From Adiantum capillus-veneris (Eukaryota; Streptophyta; Polypodiopsida; Polypodiales; Pteridaceae), in contig CM043959.1 of the NCBI GenBank assembly GCA_014529385.2, positions 10,690,809 to 10,754,808 on the forward strand: a stretch of 64,000 nucleotides of DNA, read 5' to 3'. The translations under genes were made by a program, and so were the position numbers. Under the pieces are notes generated by a model. The model ran no database searches and was not told the origin of the DNA. It saw only the letters and a program-made list of their open reading frames with translations. This document shows, piece after piece, positions 1-10,583 of this stretch (the first letter of the stretch is position 1; each line of letters begins with the position of its first letter).

Positions 1-1578
1 CTAGTCTGGGTATGCTTAATGTCAACAGGAATGGAGGAATTAAAATGGATCCAAGAAGGGATTGGATAAGAGAGGAAGATGTGATATAATTAAGGAACTC
101 TTCTAATTGTTTGGTACAAATGAACCTTGGAAAGGCTAGGAACCTAAATGGGCTATCCCACAATTGTCCTCATAAATAGGACCTTTGCTCTACTTTTTGA
201 AATATTTATCTAAAAGGATCTTAAATAGATTAATTTTGTAAGCCTTTCCCAAATAAGTTGAAGAAAAATAATAATTGGAAATTGTGTAAAGGCGTCTCTC
301 CACACGGGACAGAGGAGGCAGGGGATACCCGAATCATGAGATGAGGATAGAGATATATTCTTGGAGAGACAGGGATATATTCCTAGAGAAATATATGCGA
401 TTGCTTGAAATATATCTAGATAACTTCAATAATACTAAAGGAAAAAGGAAGTAAAATATTCTAAAATGAAGAAGATGAGAACAACCTGATACATATACAC
501 TTGAAAGGGTATGTAACGATATGAATGCTACTTTCAAATGCTTGAAATGTATTCTTTGGTTGACTTGATTGGAATCCTATTTTCCTTGTATCATAGTACT
601 ACCATGGGAATGTGCATTTACCGAACGATTTGGTGGGAGGGTGGATTCTAGAGGATTATATTGTTGGTTGAAAAGTTGATCCAAAATTTTATGTTGTACA
701 TCAAGTTAAGAACAGGGAAAGGGATTTTGATTTACGGAGTAGGGATCAAACTTGGGAACATGGGAAACAAGTAGTTGGCAATAGCCCTCACCTTAGAGGA
801 ACACATCGACGGCTATTCTTGGCCATGCTAAGGAAAAAATCTTTGATGACCATGAACCAAGGGTGAATTAGAGAATTCTAACCAGTTGACCCTGGAAAGT
901 TTGAGTTCAATTTAGTCTAAGAACTTAAAAAATAAAGGCCAATCTGATAAAGAAGTATTTCTTGGGTTTAAGGGATCCATGTAGGAAAAATGCAATGTTA
1001 TCACCCCCTTGAGTTGGCACCAAAGATCAGAAGGAATCTTGTCTTGGTGTTGTTCTCAAGCGAGAGGGATGTCAGGTATTGCAGTGTATCAATTTGGAGA
1101 TGGTGCAATCAGCGGTCCCTGGCATGGCCCTCACAAAATTATAGATCTGTGACACCATATTATGCTTGATTCCCTTTTTTTAGAGCTCCTTCAAAATTTT
1201 GTAGAAGAGTTGTTCTATGTTTTTGGAAAATCGTTTCTATTTAATGATTAGAACCACGTCAAGGCCGTTCCATCCAATGTCAACCCAAGTCTCTCGTAAT
1301 GAGTGTGAAAATCAACCATTTACATAACTCGCAAAACTTGTTTGAAGAGTGAGACATGAGCATATGGATCCTTTGACCCATTGTACTTTGTATTGACACG
1401 TTTGTCCACTTGAGATAGTCTCATTTTATGGTTCAATCACCAATTTCACCAGATTGGGGACTCTTACAAAGTTGTCTCTTGGTCTCTCTTCTCATCTTGG
1501 AGGAAATCCCGATGGAATCCTCTATGATAGATGCTTTGGCATCATTTTTGGAAACCTATGTCCAAAAATTGGCTTAAA
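1..1578. other. Intergenic sequence, no gene recognised
   Basis: Both strands are broken by frequent stops. I see no domain motif, tRNA-like or LTR-like structure. It is probably decayed repeat sequence. Confidence 0.4.
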
Positions 1579-1905
1579 TTATATAGAGATTGGAGTACCC
1601 TTGTGTGTGTATCTTCCTAGGTCAATTGGATCAACAAGTTTATACTCTTTTCCATACTTATCTACCGTCAAAGCATGCACTCCTTGGGCATCTGTATACA
1701 TGAATGCATAAAGATTATTATGGTCTATCAACTCCCCACCATTGGGTTCTACACACTTGTAAAAGTTATGTTGATCCCCGTTTGTGAACCTATACAATCC
1801 CTCATAAGAATAATCCGTTGGAACTCTCATGGCTTTGTTGGTCTTTATGAATCTCATGTTGGGTTTGTTGATCAGTGGATGACTCTCCTCTAGGTCTTCG
1901 TCCAT
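1579..1905 (-). CDS. Hypothetical 108-residue ORF, unrecognised
   Basis: An uninterrupted minus-strand frame starts at an ATG and opens with an acidic MDEDLEESHP segment. It has mixed, protein-like composition with aromatic residues (LYRFTNGDQHNFYKC, NNLYAFMYTD). I recognise no family. Sequence on both sides in the same frame is quickly closed by stops, so this may be a fragment of an old transposon or captured gene, or chance. No promoter or splice sites are convincing. Confidence 0.2.
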   Translation of the reverse strand: MDEDLEESHPLINKPNMRFIKTNKAMRVPTDYSYEGLYRFTNGDQHNFYKCVEPNGGELIDHNNLYAFMYTDAQGVHALTVDKYGKEYKLVDPIDLGRYTHKGTPISI

Positions 1906-4399
1906 GTGGATGGGTTTTCTTACCTCACTCTTATGTTATTGCAGACATAGCGAGAAAAACGAACATAATTGTCAATCCATGGGAAGAACCTGACTCGACT
2001 AGTGCATAGAGGCTACAAGAGGGTGTCAATCTCTTGGAAAACAATAGACAACTCACATCTAACACAAGCTACACTCAATGACCTAAGTCATCAAAAGCTA
2101 GTCACTAATCGGTAAACAAACCATGACCATTACAGCATCAAATAACATCCAATGTTACAAAACTTCTAGGACAAGTATATAAGACCTAAGCACACATGCT
2201 TAAGGTCTCAAATCTCACTTTTGATAAAGTGCAAGAAATGCAATTATTAACAGTAGTGAGATTTTGACCTAGTGATTTCTAATCCCCAATGCATTCAAAT
2301 GCTTAGCACTGATGCTCCAATACCCTGTCTGTGCTTATTTTGTGATTTCCTAGCTTAAATTCATACTTATGATGAAATTAGGCAACGGGTTGGTGATGCC
2401 AAAAGCTACGATTTACCATGATATGTTTATGTGAATGCATAGAGCTCTTACCAATAATTACAATGCAACACACGGCACTGTAATGTGACAATCGACAACG
2501 GAGATGGAAGCATGAGAAGGAAACAAGTGAGCACTGTTAGCTCCCGCTGTGTATTTCTTATCCAAAACTTCATAAAATCTTTACAAAATTGGCTTTTATA
2601 CCTTAGCCAAGGTTTAAAATGAGCAATGTCGCTGCACACAAGACCTTTGACGCTCCACAACTTACTGTATCTACAACCTACGTACATCAACTGACTTATT
2701 CTTCACATATTGGAACTCTTATTGAGCCCATAACACGTTACAATTATCACAATGGCTAAATAAATCGGAAAATTTCAATATATGGCTATTTTGTAAAAAT
2801 GTGAAAAGTGTGTAACTCCAATCTTCACTGCTTCTTCATATTCATCTTCGATGTGCATTCATAAGGCTTCGATCTTTAGCAGTTCCTGTTAACTTACATC
2901 GGCTCAATTAACATTCCCCCCTTTGAATTTTAGTGCTCGTCCTTGGGCACTGTTGAGAAGTGTTCATGGAGGCAATGGAGGATTTTGATTGGTTTTTGAT
3001 GGGATTATTGTCTTCATTTGTTATTGAATTTTTTGATGAGGTTTATTGTGATGTAGCATCTTCATTAGTGTGAGCGATGATGTCACATTTGTCCATTGTA
3101 GCAGCATAATGGCGAGGCTGTTGTTTATTTATAAAAATTATGTACAAGGAAAGTAGAACAATGAGGATCTAAATTAGGGTCTAATACTTGGATGACCAAA
3201 GGGAACAAACCCAGTGGGGGAAAAGTGCCTTTGGGATAAGCGCATTATTGGAGTACTCATTAGCATGGAAAATATTAATAAAGTACTCAAGGGATTATTT
3301 GCTAATAGATATGGAATTACAAAGGCGGCAAATATGAGAGGTAGCAAGATGGAACATTGGTTTGCTTGTTGTAGTCCACTCAAGGTACATAGGTGGAAGT
3401 AAAAGAGAGTGTCTAATGCATATGTCCAAAGATGAGACATCCTATATGCATTCATAGAAATTCTTGGGAAACAATATGATGTGCAAGAAATACTTTGAGA
3501 GGTTCTTCATAAAGATGGTCTAGCTATAAAAGTATATGACATGGCTTTGCAAGCTGACACCCCTTTAAGGATGGTTTTCGTTGTATAGGATATGTGCTCT
3601 CATCTTACTATGCATTGTGCGTGAGTGTTGAACTCTACGACACTCCACCAATTGTAAGTTAATAGACTTCGATTCTTATGCTCATCTCATCCAGCATGAG
3701 TGACATGACTTAGTTATGATGAACTCTTCTAGCTCGAGCGTAAGCCTGATAACTACGACTCTTAGCACAAAGCTTATTACGATTTGAAGCGTTGGGACTA
3801 GTGTTTTGCTTATTTTATGGCTCAGCAACCCGACTTTGACTATGCCAAAGAGTGTTTTTTGCACCCTGGAAACTTGACTTTTTACATTTGTGTGCTTACT
3901 ACAAACATTTCTTCAGGTAAAAGTAAGCTTGAATCCTCAACAAGAGAATTAGTGAAGGACCAAGTTGGCATCAAAAGTTTCTTTTGCCATACCTGTTTTA
4001 TCTTCTTTGAGTCTACATTCGTGTTGGTTGGGTTGTCCTTCTTTCACTGTGAAGACTCCATTGTTCGTGTGATTCTCCAATTGGGCATGTTGTAAGGAGT
4101 CTTTGATGTTGTTATAGGCCTTTGTTTGTTGTCACCATTTGTCTTTTGACTCGGTTCATTGGAAGACTTAGGAATCCAAATCTCTTGAGGACCTTTGTAA
4201 CTCCTTTGTTAACTTTGCTTCGATGTAGGTCTTGTTGAGTTCTTGAGATCTTCATGCAGGTCTGGTGTAGTTGCAGTTGGCTTGTGGTTGATTGGTAGTC
4301 AAATCTTACCTGTGTAGAACCCTTGTCCAAGAGGAAGATTGAATCCATCTACTGATTCTACTACCGAAGTATCACCAACCCAAAACCCGACCACCAATC
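1906..4399. other. Intergenic sequence, no gene recognised
   Basis: Only short open frames occur on both strands, none with a recognisable motif. No long repeat pairs with other parts of the window. Confidence 0.4.
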
Positions 4400-5347
4400 C
4401 TTCAATCAAACAAAGAGCAGCTTTACTGGAAAGACTGTTGTATCATCGCTCTGCAATTGCATTTGGAACTTATGACCAAAACAACTACAATGCTTCGCCC
4501 ACAGACACTTCATAGTCGTCCGGGAGGACTCAGACTAGGATGGGGGGGAGGTATACAGGTATACAGGAGTTACAAAGCAGCTACAAGCGCCAAAAACAAA
4601 GAAAAACAAAAATTATATTACAAGGGCAGTGTCTTACATGATTTTGCAATTTTTATGTTTGATTGCGGATATTGATAATATTTATGCCCTTATATACCTT
4701 GTTTTGCAACAAGAAGAGATCAAATGACGAATTTGGGTCTCTAGACGTGTAAATATCACTAAATAAGAGTGTTTTTGGAGCTAAAAAGTGGAAAAAAAGT
4801 GGTAATCCAAGTCCAAAAATCACAAATAAATGTATATTCATATACAAAGGGTTACCAGCTATTTATCGTGTATGTTTGGAATTTTTTGGCTTCAATTTGC
4901 TATTTTCCTTTATTTTTTATGATTTTTTTTATAAAAGTAAAAGAAAAATAAAAAAGCAGGTGAAATGAGATCGGAAAAAAGAAAATAATAGACGGTGATG
5001 GTCCTAATGACAAGGGCAAACCATGGTAAAAATTGGGTACAATTCTGAAAAAGTTGCAGAAAGCCTGAAATGACAGAATTTTGGCAAAGTGGACAGATTT
5101 CTCAGAAACAGGTCAAACGGAGTCCAAATTGAGAAATTTCAAATCCTAAAGTGCATTTCACGACGAGATAGGAGCACATGTCAAATTTGGTAGCAAGTGA
5201 TCCGGGAAGTCCGAAGTTAAGTATTTTTCACATCACTTTCAAGCTCATTTCCACTATTACCTTCTTGGAGAGAGCAAAGAGCACACAGGAGCATCCAACC
5301 TTCTACCGCCTTCTACGACTGCTACGAGAGCTCAGAGGACACCAGAC
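4400..5347 (+). other. AT-rich leader upstream of the coiled-coil coding region
   Basis: The stretch is AT-rich up to about 5.0 kb and becomes more C-rich just before the ATG at 5348. I looked for a 5' partner of the LTR at 8645-9582 here and further upstream and found none. The transcript start therefore cannot be placed, and the element is either 5'-truncated or its 5' LTR has been replaced. Confidence 0.3.
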
Positions 5348-7285
5348 ATGAGAGGATCCATGGATTCCGCCAAGTTATCGGCAACGAAGAGAAAAAGACC
5401 GACAATCAAAGATGCTCTTGCAGAAGCGGAACCCTTTGACATTCCAGCAGAAACCCTCAAGCCAACCAAAACTTGGGTGGAGGAAGCAGTACTGGAACAA
5501 GAGGGAATAAAGATCTACCAGGGGACTTTCAGAGATCCTCAAGGGCAAGCGGTGGATATACCGATGATCCCACAAGAATTGGTGGATTATAGCAGGTCAG
5601 AGAACATCAGCAGGTACCTGGAAAGGGCAGACTTGCACAGATTCTTCACCTTGAGACCATCAGGTGTAGATACAAGAAGAGTGTATGAGTTGGCAACCTC
5701 CATTCAGAAGGATGGGAAAGCCACATTGACAGCAATAGATGGAGAGAAAGTAGAGGTACAGATCACTCCACAGCTCATTGCAGATGCATTGAAGCTGCAC
5801 AACAAAGGGAGCTCTGTCAGGGAAAGAAGGGAGGCTATAGAGGTTTATGGGTCCAAGAAACAGAATGCAACTTATGGAGATATGGCAGACCAAAGAGCGG
5901 CAACCCTTTGCCGACTGTACAACCAATTTCTCCATATTTGCAGTAAAAGACCGCAAAAGTATACGACACCGCCCCATGCCATTGCAACTACCATCACATG
6001 GGCATTGAAGAGCAATATGCCAAAAGAGGTGAATTACGCTCAACACATCCACGAGCAAGTAATTGCCATGCACAACGAGAAGCCAAAGTATATAGGAGGA
6101 GCTGAAGTTCTGACAAGAATAGCTTATGAAGCTATTGGAGCCAGAGATCAATGGCCAAAGGTTCCCTCCCAAAATGAGTGGCTTAGAGAAGCCGATGAGG
6201 AGGAAGAACAGCCTGAAGTATCCAAGAGGGCGCCCACAAGAGCACGCAGGAAACTAGAAATAGTTTCAGAACCCGAAGAGAATGTGGATGAGCCACTTAT
6301 GAAGAAATCAAAGAAGAAGGTTTCTCCCAAGCAAACCAAAAGTCAGAAAGCGGAAAGAATGGAAAGACTGGTGGAGCAGTTTAGAGCGGAAAGAGCTCTA
6401 AAGGGGGACTTTGAAGAAAAGTGGGTGCCACACCCCACTAAAGTCGGAACTAGCTCAGCCAGGCCACATGTTGATCAATATGATCAATATATTAGAGCTT
6501 ATGAGGAGTCAGAGGCTATACTGGAGCAACAACCTGTCGAGCCATACACTGAAGAGGAAGTACAGCTTTTAAAAGCTGAGCTGAAAAAGGACGACAAGGG
6601 GAAGAAGAAAGTAGATGAGTCTACTGAACCTCAAGAGAAAGACGGGCAAGCAAACAAAGGGAAAGCCAAGATGAATGAGGACAATCAGCCCTCCTTTACT
6701 GATGTACCAAGCCCGAAGAAGACGGAAATCATTGTGGAAGAGACCACAGTAGAGATGGACACGGCTGGTATGGAAAAGCCGAAGGCCGGGACCAAGGAAA
6801 AGGAGATAGATCCAATTCAGCAAAAGAAAAACGATTATGAGGATCTGGTAGCGATAGGGTACACTGAAGAAGAGGCCCTTAAGGCGGTTTATGGGATCAC
6901 CCTACGAAAACGAGATGATCGGAGAGGAACAGAGGAAAATACAAAGAGTACAAAAGAAAGTGATGAGAAACTGGACGAGCAGAACGTACTAGAAGAGCCG
7001 AAGCAAGTGGAGGTGGTGGACAAAAAAGGTTTAGAGTTGACAGATGAAGATGAAAAAGACATGCACATGGTGCATGAACTGCTCAGCAAGATCAAAGAAA
7101 GATCCAAGGCAAAGGAAGTGGAGATTGAGACAGCCAAACAAAGGGAAGCCGAGTTGCAGAGGAAATTAGAGGATGCTATGACTGAATCTGAAAGTCATAA
7201 AGCATCACTCTACGACGCGGAAAACGAGAGAGACGGCTTGATACTCCAGCTAGCCGAGGCTTCAAGACGACTTGGAGGCGGCTAA
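5348..7285 (+). CDS. Large charged coiled-coil protein, N-terminal part (probable LTR-element cargo)
   Basis: This is a 645-codon open frame starting ATGAGAGGATCCATGG; the second Met at codon 5 is an alternative start. Residues 1 to about 280 look globular, with an ITPQLIADALKL segment that faintly recalls the plant-mobile domains of retrotransposon accessory ORFs. From about 280 the chain is strongly charged, with a lysine-rich NLS-like run (KKSKKK, residues 319-324). The last 80 or so residues show heptad-like coiled-coil composition. The frame ends at 7285 while the heptad pattern continues in the +1 frame of the next ORF. The shift must fall between 7254 and 7282. I know no named family. 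A role in an LTR element is inferred from the PPT and LTR just downstream of the second ORF. Confidence 0.6.
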   Translation: MRGSMDSAKLSATKRKRPTIKDALAEAEPFDIPAETLKPTKTWVEEAVLEQEGIKIYQGTFRDPQGQAVDIPMIPQELVDYSRSENISRYLERADLHRFFTLRPSGVDTRRVYELATSIQKDGKATLTAIDGEKVEVQITPQLIADALKLHNKGSSVRERREAIEVYGSKKQNATYGDMADQRAATLCRLYNQFLHICSKRPQKYTTPPHAIATTITWALKSNMPKEVNYAQHIHEQVIAMHNEKPKYIGGAEVLTRIAYEAIGARDQWPKVPSQNEWLREADEEEEQPEVSKRAPTRARRKLEIVSEPEENVDEPLMKKSKKKVSPKQTKSQKAERMERLVEQFRAERALKGDFEEKWVPHPTKVGTSSARPHVDQYDQYIRAYEESEAILEQQPVEPYTEEEVQLLKAELKKDDKGKKKVDESTEPQEKDGQANKGKAKMNEDNQPSFTDVPSPKKTEIIVEETTVEMDTAGMEKPKAGTKEKEIDPIQQKKNDYEDLVAIGYTEEEALKAVYGITLRKRDDRRGTEENTKSTKESDEKLDEQNVLEEPKQVEVVDKKGLELTDEDEKDMHMVHELLSKIKERSKAKEVEIETAKQREAELQRKLEDAMTESESHKASLYDAENERDGLILQLAEASRRLGGG

Positions 7286-8594
7286 AGATGAGCTCATTGA
7301 GCTAAGGGAAAGAGTCGAGCTCCAAGAAAGAACAATCACTAGACTCAGGACTACCCCTAGAGCTAGCAGAGCAGGAACCGAACAAGAGGGAGCTCTTGTA
7401 CCAGCTCTGGAAGACCAGGTCCGAAGCTTACAAAGAGAGCTAAGATTAGAGCAAGTGCAAAGGTTGCACATTGCGGAGGGATCATTGGCAGCAGAGGAGA
7501 GGCTCACTTTAGAAAATCAAACACTAAGAACAGAGAATGAGACCCTCCGCAAACAGCTCCAAGATCTACAAGAGCAACAACGAAGAGAGACAGAGACACC
7601 ACAAGAAGGATCAGGTGGAGCAGCCATAGAGCTACCAGAAACTGGAGAAGCAACCACAATTGAAGATCCAGCCCCAGTTCAAGAGGTGGCCTCAACTTCA
7701 GGAATCTCTGAAGAAGAAGAACAAAGGCTCCATGACCAAATAGAAAAGTCAACAGAGGAGAGTGCCAAGGCGGAAATGGAATGGGAGAGGAGACTCCTAA
7801 TCTCCATTAGACTTCAGGGATTAGACACAAAAGTGCTCCATGAAGAGTGGATGCAACCCAGCTTGCCTTTCCCTTTGATGAAGTTTGAAGTGATAAAAAC
7901 GAAAAAGAGAATAGAGGAGGAGCAGTATGTCGCTCTTTACGAAGGCGACATCACAAAAGAGGAACAATCAAAGAAGATTGTAGATTCGCAGTCTAGATGG
8001 AGGAAAGGTTGGCTGAACAAATACCCAGCCTACCTCATCTACTTGGTAGAGGCACCAAAGGAGATTCGGGAGGATGCAACCTTCTGCCCGGTGCCAAGAG
8101 TCAGAAGCTGGAAAGAGCATGGCAAGATTGCAGAAAAGAAGCCAAATTGGCTTAATTACCCCAGGATGCCAGGACCAAAGGCAGGAGAGAGAATAGGTAA
8201 AGCCTACATGGTGAAAACCCTAACGGGCACCATCAACCTCTTTACTGGCTCTCCTGACCTTTCGTGTCAGATGCTCAAGAAAATTTGCAGGACTCTCTTA
8301 GCTTGCATTGAAGTGTTCGCGCCAGATAAAGCCACGACCTCGAGTCTACTATCGACGGCCAACACAGTGACTGATATGATGTATGACCTTTCATTGCAGC
8401 CTTCTCCAAAAGTGTTGCACCTCCTATACCAGAGGATTATGTTTTTGCCTAGCTTCCACATGCAAACATTCGAAGAAGCTTTCTACACCGGCTTTTTCAC
8501 CCACGAAAGCAAAATATTCGGCCCAACCTTGACCATCGGCAACCTGCGATATGAATCACATTTGCAGATGCTCAAGACGACAGGACTATATTGA
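7272..8594 (+). CDS. Coiled-coil protein, C-terminal part in the +1 frame
   Basis: A 440-codon open stretch overlaps the end of the preceding ORF. It has no ATG near its start: the first open codon is 7254, after a TAG at 7251, and the frame is entered mid-helix (DLEAAKDELIELRERVELQE). That indicates a continuation of the upstream protein after a one-base shift rather than a separate gene. Residues 1 to about 105 are coiled coil, about 105-150 are acidic and S/T-rich, and about 160-440 look globular (for example WRKGWLNKYPAYLIYLVEAP, MPGPKAGERIGKAYMVKTLT). The stop at 8592-8594 lies 36 bp before a polypurine tract. Programmed frameshifting is possible, but a single-base mutation is simpler. 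Joined length would be near 1,080 residues. Confidence 0.55.
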   Translation: MEAAKDELIELRERVELQERTITRLRTTPRASRAGTEQEGALVPALEDQVRSLQRELRLEQVQRLHIAEGSLAAEERLTLENQTLRTENETLRKQLQDLQEQQRRETETPQEGSGGAAIELPETGEATTIEDPAPVQEVASTSGISEEEEQRLHDQIEKSTEESAKAEMEWERRLLISIRLQGLDTKVLHEEWMQPSLPFPLMKFEVIKTKKRIEEEQYVALYEGDITKEEQSKKIVDSQSRWRKGWLNKYPAYLIYLVEAPKEIREDATFCPVPRVRSWKEHGKIAEKKPNWLNYPRMPGPKAGERIGKAYMVKTLTGTINLFTGSPDLSCQMLKKICRTLLACIEVFAPDKATTSSLLSTANTVTDMMYDLSLQPSPKVLHLLYQRIMFLPSFHMQTFEEAFYTGFFTHESKIFGPTLTIGNLRYESHLQMLKTTGLY

Positions 8595-8630
8595 CCAAGC
8601 ATAAAGGTCATGTCAGAGACGACATGAACG

Positions 8631-8644
8631 CGGAGGGGGGGGAG
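8631..8644 (+). other. Polypurine tract of an LTR element
   Basis: The purine run CGGAGGGGGGGGAG immediately precedes TGTTGAG, the start of the LTR. This is the canonical plus-strand primer position of an LTR retroelement. Confidence 0.65.
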
Positions 8645-9582
8645 TGTTGAGCCAGCAGAGGATCACACCCACATTTTTGCTCACACTCATCATTTTTGTA
8701 ATCATTGATTGTAATAAATGTCTTTCCGACATTGATTTTGAATTGAGCCATTCATTAAGTAACGGGACTCAATTGAGTTTCCAGCTTGTAATTTCGAAGT
8801 AATTTCACTTGCTGATGTAATTAGTTAGAGATGTTCTCACCTCCAAGGCTGAGGTATATAAGCCAAAGTTTTTGTAACCTAAGGGGATTCAGTTTTATTA
8901 ATCAAAGTGAGTTTTTGAGCGCCGTGATTGTGTCTAAGAGAGAGAGAGAGAGAGAGTCTTATCTACTTGCTAACGCGAGCTACGGAGCCGCCATTGGAGA
9001 AGCGACACCACCATTGTGTTAGCAACGGCGAGAGCTACGCACTGATACCAAGAGTGCGCGCTATCGGCTTCTATGTGTGGTAAGTTCCTACGAGCTTCGG
9101 TGTGAGTTTTCTTCCAACTCGTGTGTCGGAATGGAGCGTGCAGCATATCTATAGAACCACAACGAGTAGAGCTACACATTAGTACCATCGGGGTCAAGTT
9201 TCGGTCACCTGTATTTTTTGGTCTGTCTTCATACGCGTTTACCGCACGGAGTGGTTATAGGTTGATTTTGCAGTTCAAGTCTTTAGGGTGTTGTTCTTAC
9301 CTAGTGTATAGACTTCCCCTTGAGTTTGAGATCAATTCAATGATTCTAGATCCTGTTTCGTATAGCATTCGTTCGTAGTAAGGATTCAGTCACTTGCGTA
9401 TTTTAGAACTTAGATTTGATTTCCTTAGTAGTGATTGTCATTAGAAGGTCGAGTAGGTGATTTGACACCCACCTAGTTGTTTCCATGCGCCTGCGGGTCA
9501 AGCTTCGTCCTCGTCTGACAAATTCTGTTGTTGGTTGAGTTCTCGCTATTTAGCTTCCGCTAGCGGCGTAACCGCCTTAACA
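8645..9582 (+). mobile_element. 3' LTR (938 bp) downstream of the coiled-coil ORFs
   Basis: It begins TGTTGAG right after the polypurine tract and ends CTTAACA, giving imperfect inverted ends. It holds a TATA element at 8855-8862 and a (GA)n run near 8938-8957. No second copy exists in the window, so the 5' LTR is missing and the end at 9582 rests only on the terminal inverted match. No target duplication can be tested. Confidence 0.5.
8855..8862 (+). promoter_or_regulatory. TATA box in the LTR
   Basis: TATATAAG lies about 210 bp into the LTR, the usual U3 position for transcription into R. Confidence 0.45.
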
Positions 9583-9590
9583 GGTTGGCC

Positions 9591-10583
9591 ACATTTTTTC
9601 CAAGTGCAAAAAGACATGAGGGTCTTATCTAACTAAAAAACTAGCTTTACTTCACTTAACAACTTTTCTTCATTTTCACTGGTGATGTTGCATCTGATAT
9701 TCTCAGGATTTCTTTCTGTATTGATTGATTTTGTAGTGGCAATGTCCATGGGTTGAACTTTTTCTACATTTTCTTTGTCTTGATAACCTACTTTCATTGA
9801 CGTTGACTTGTATGACTATGATACTGCACCTTTTTCTTGCAACTGTTGAGAATTGGTTGTTTGCATTTGAGTAAGTTTTGATCTTAGAAGATCCTCTGTA
9901 CTTTCTGGAAGAATTTGTCTCTTCGGAGGAGATTTTTGTGGTGACCTTTGTGTAGCTTTCTAGACTTTAGCTTCCATTGACTTTGACCTATCTATCACCT
10001 GTTCTAATAACTTGAGTCTTTGCATCATCTTTTGATAGTCTTTGAATCCAAGTTTAACATCTATAGGGGCTTGTACAAGGTCATAAACCTGTTGGTATTC
10101 ATTATTGTCTGTATCTCGATATGCATATGTGAGCTTGGTCACATGCACTTGCTTGAACACTATGGGATTTGTCGGCTTTTGAATTTGACTTGTGGAAATC
10201 AACTGAAACTTTTATCCCTCATAATCTTCATAGAAGCACTTTTCTGCATACTTTGATGGGATCTGGGTCAGTGGGAAACTTCCAGCAACCATATGATCTT
10301 TCAATGGTTTTTGCTTTGAAGGGGTCTGTTGGCTAGAAGTTCTTCGGCTTCTAACTAGTCTAGCACTTTCTAGTACTAGAGCTGAGCTTGATGGATTTGC
10401 ATCTCCCCCCTTCCTAGGGTGATCACTATAGCCCACTCCATTATGAGATTTCAAAATTGTATGGCTCTGGTTTAGTCTCACCTTTTGAGATTGTGAAGGC
10501 ACACTTTGGGCAGCACTATTGATGTTTGGCATCTGTAGACCTTCTGCATAGTTTCCTATGCAGAAGGTATCTCCATGAAACAT
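9591..10583 (-). pseudogene. Broken ORF of unknown family
   Basis: On the minus strand a reading frame runs from an ATG at 10583 to 10212, is closed by a TAA, and continues in the same frame to 9960. Beyond that, further open stretches with K/Q/S-rich composition reach about 9.6 kb, each interrupted by single stops. Segments such as QVHVTKLTYAYRDTDNNEY and DYQKMMQRLKLLEQVIDRS look like genuine former protein. I do not recognise the family; an old retroelement or pararetrovirus-type polyprotein fragment is possible but unproven. The chromovirus LTR end at 10657 lies just upstream of its ATG. Confidence 0.3.
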
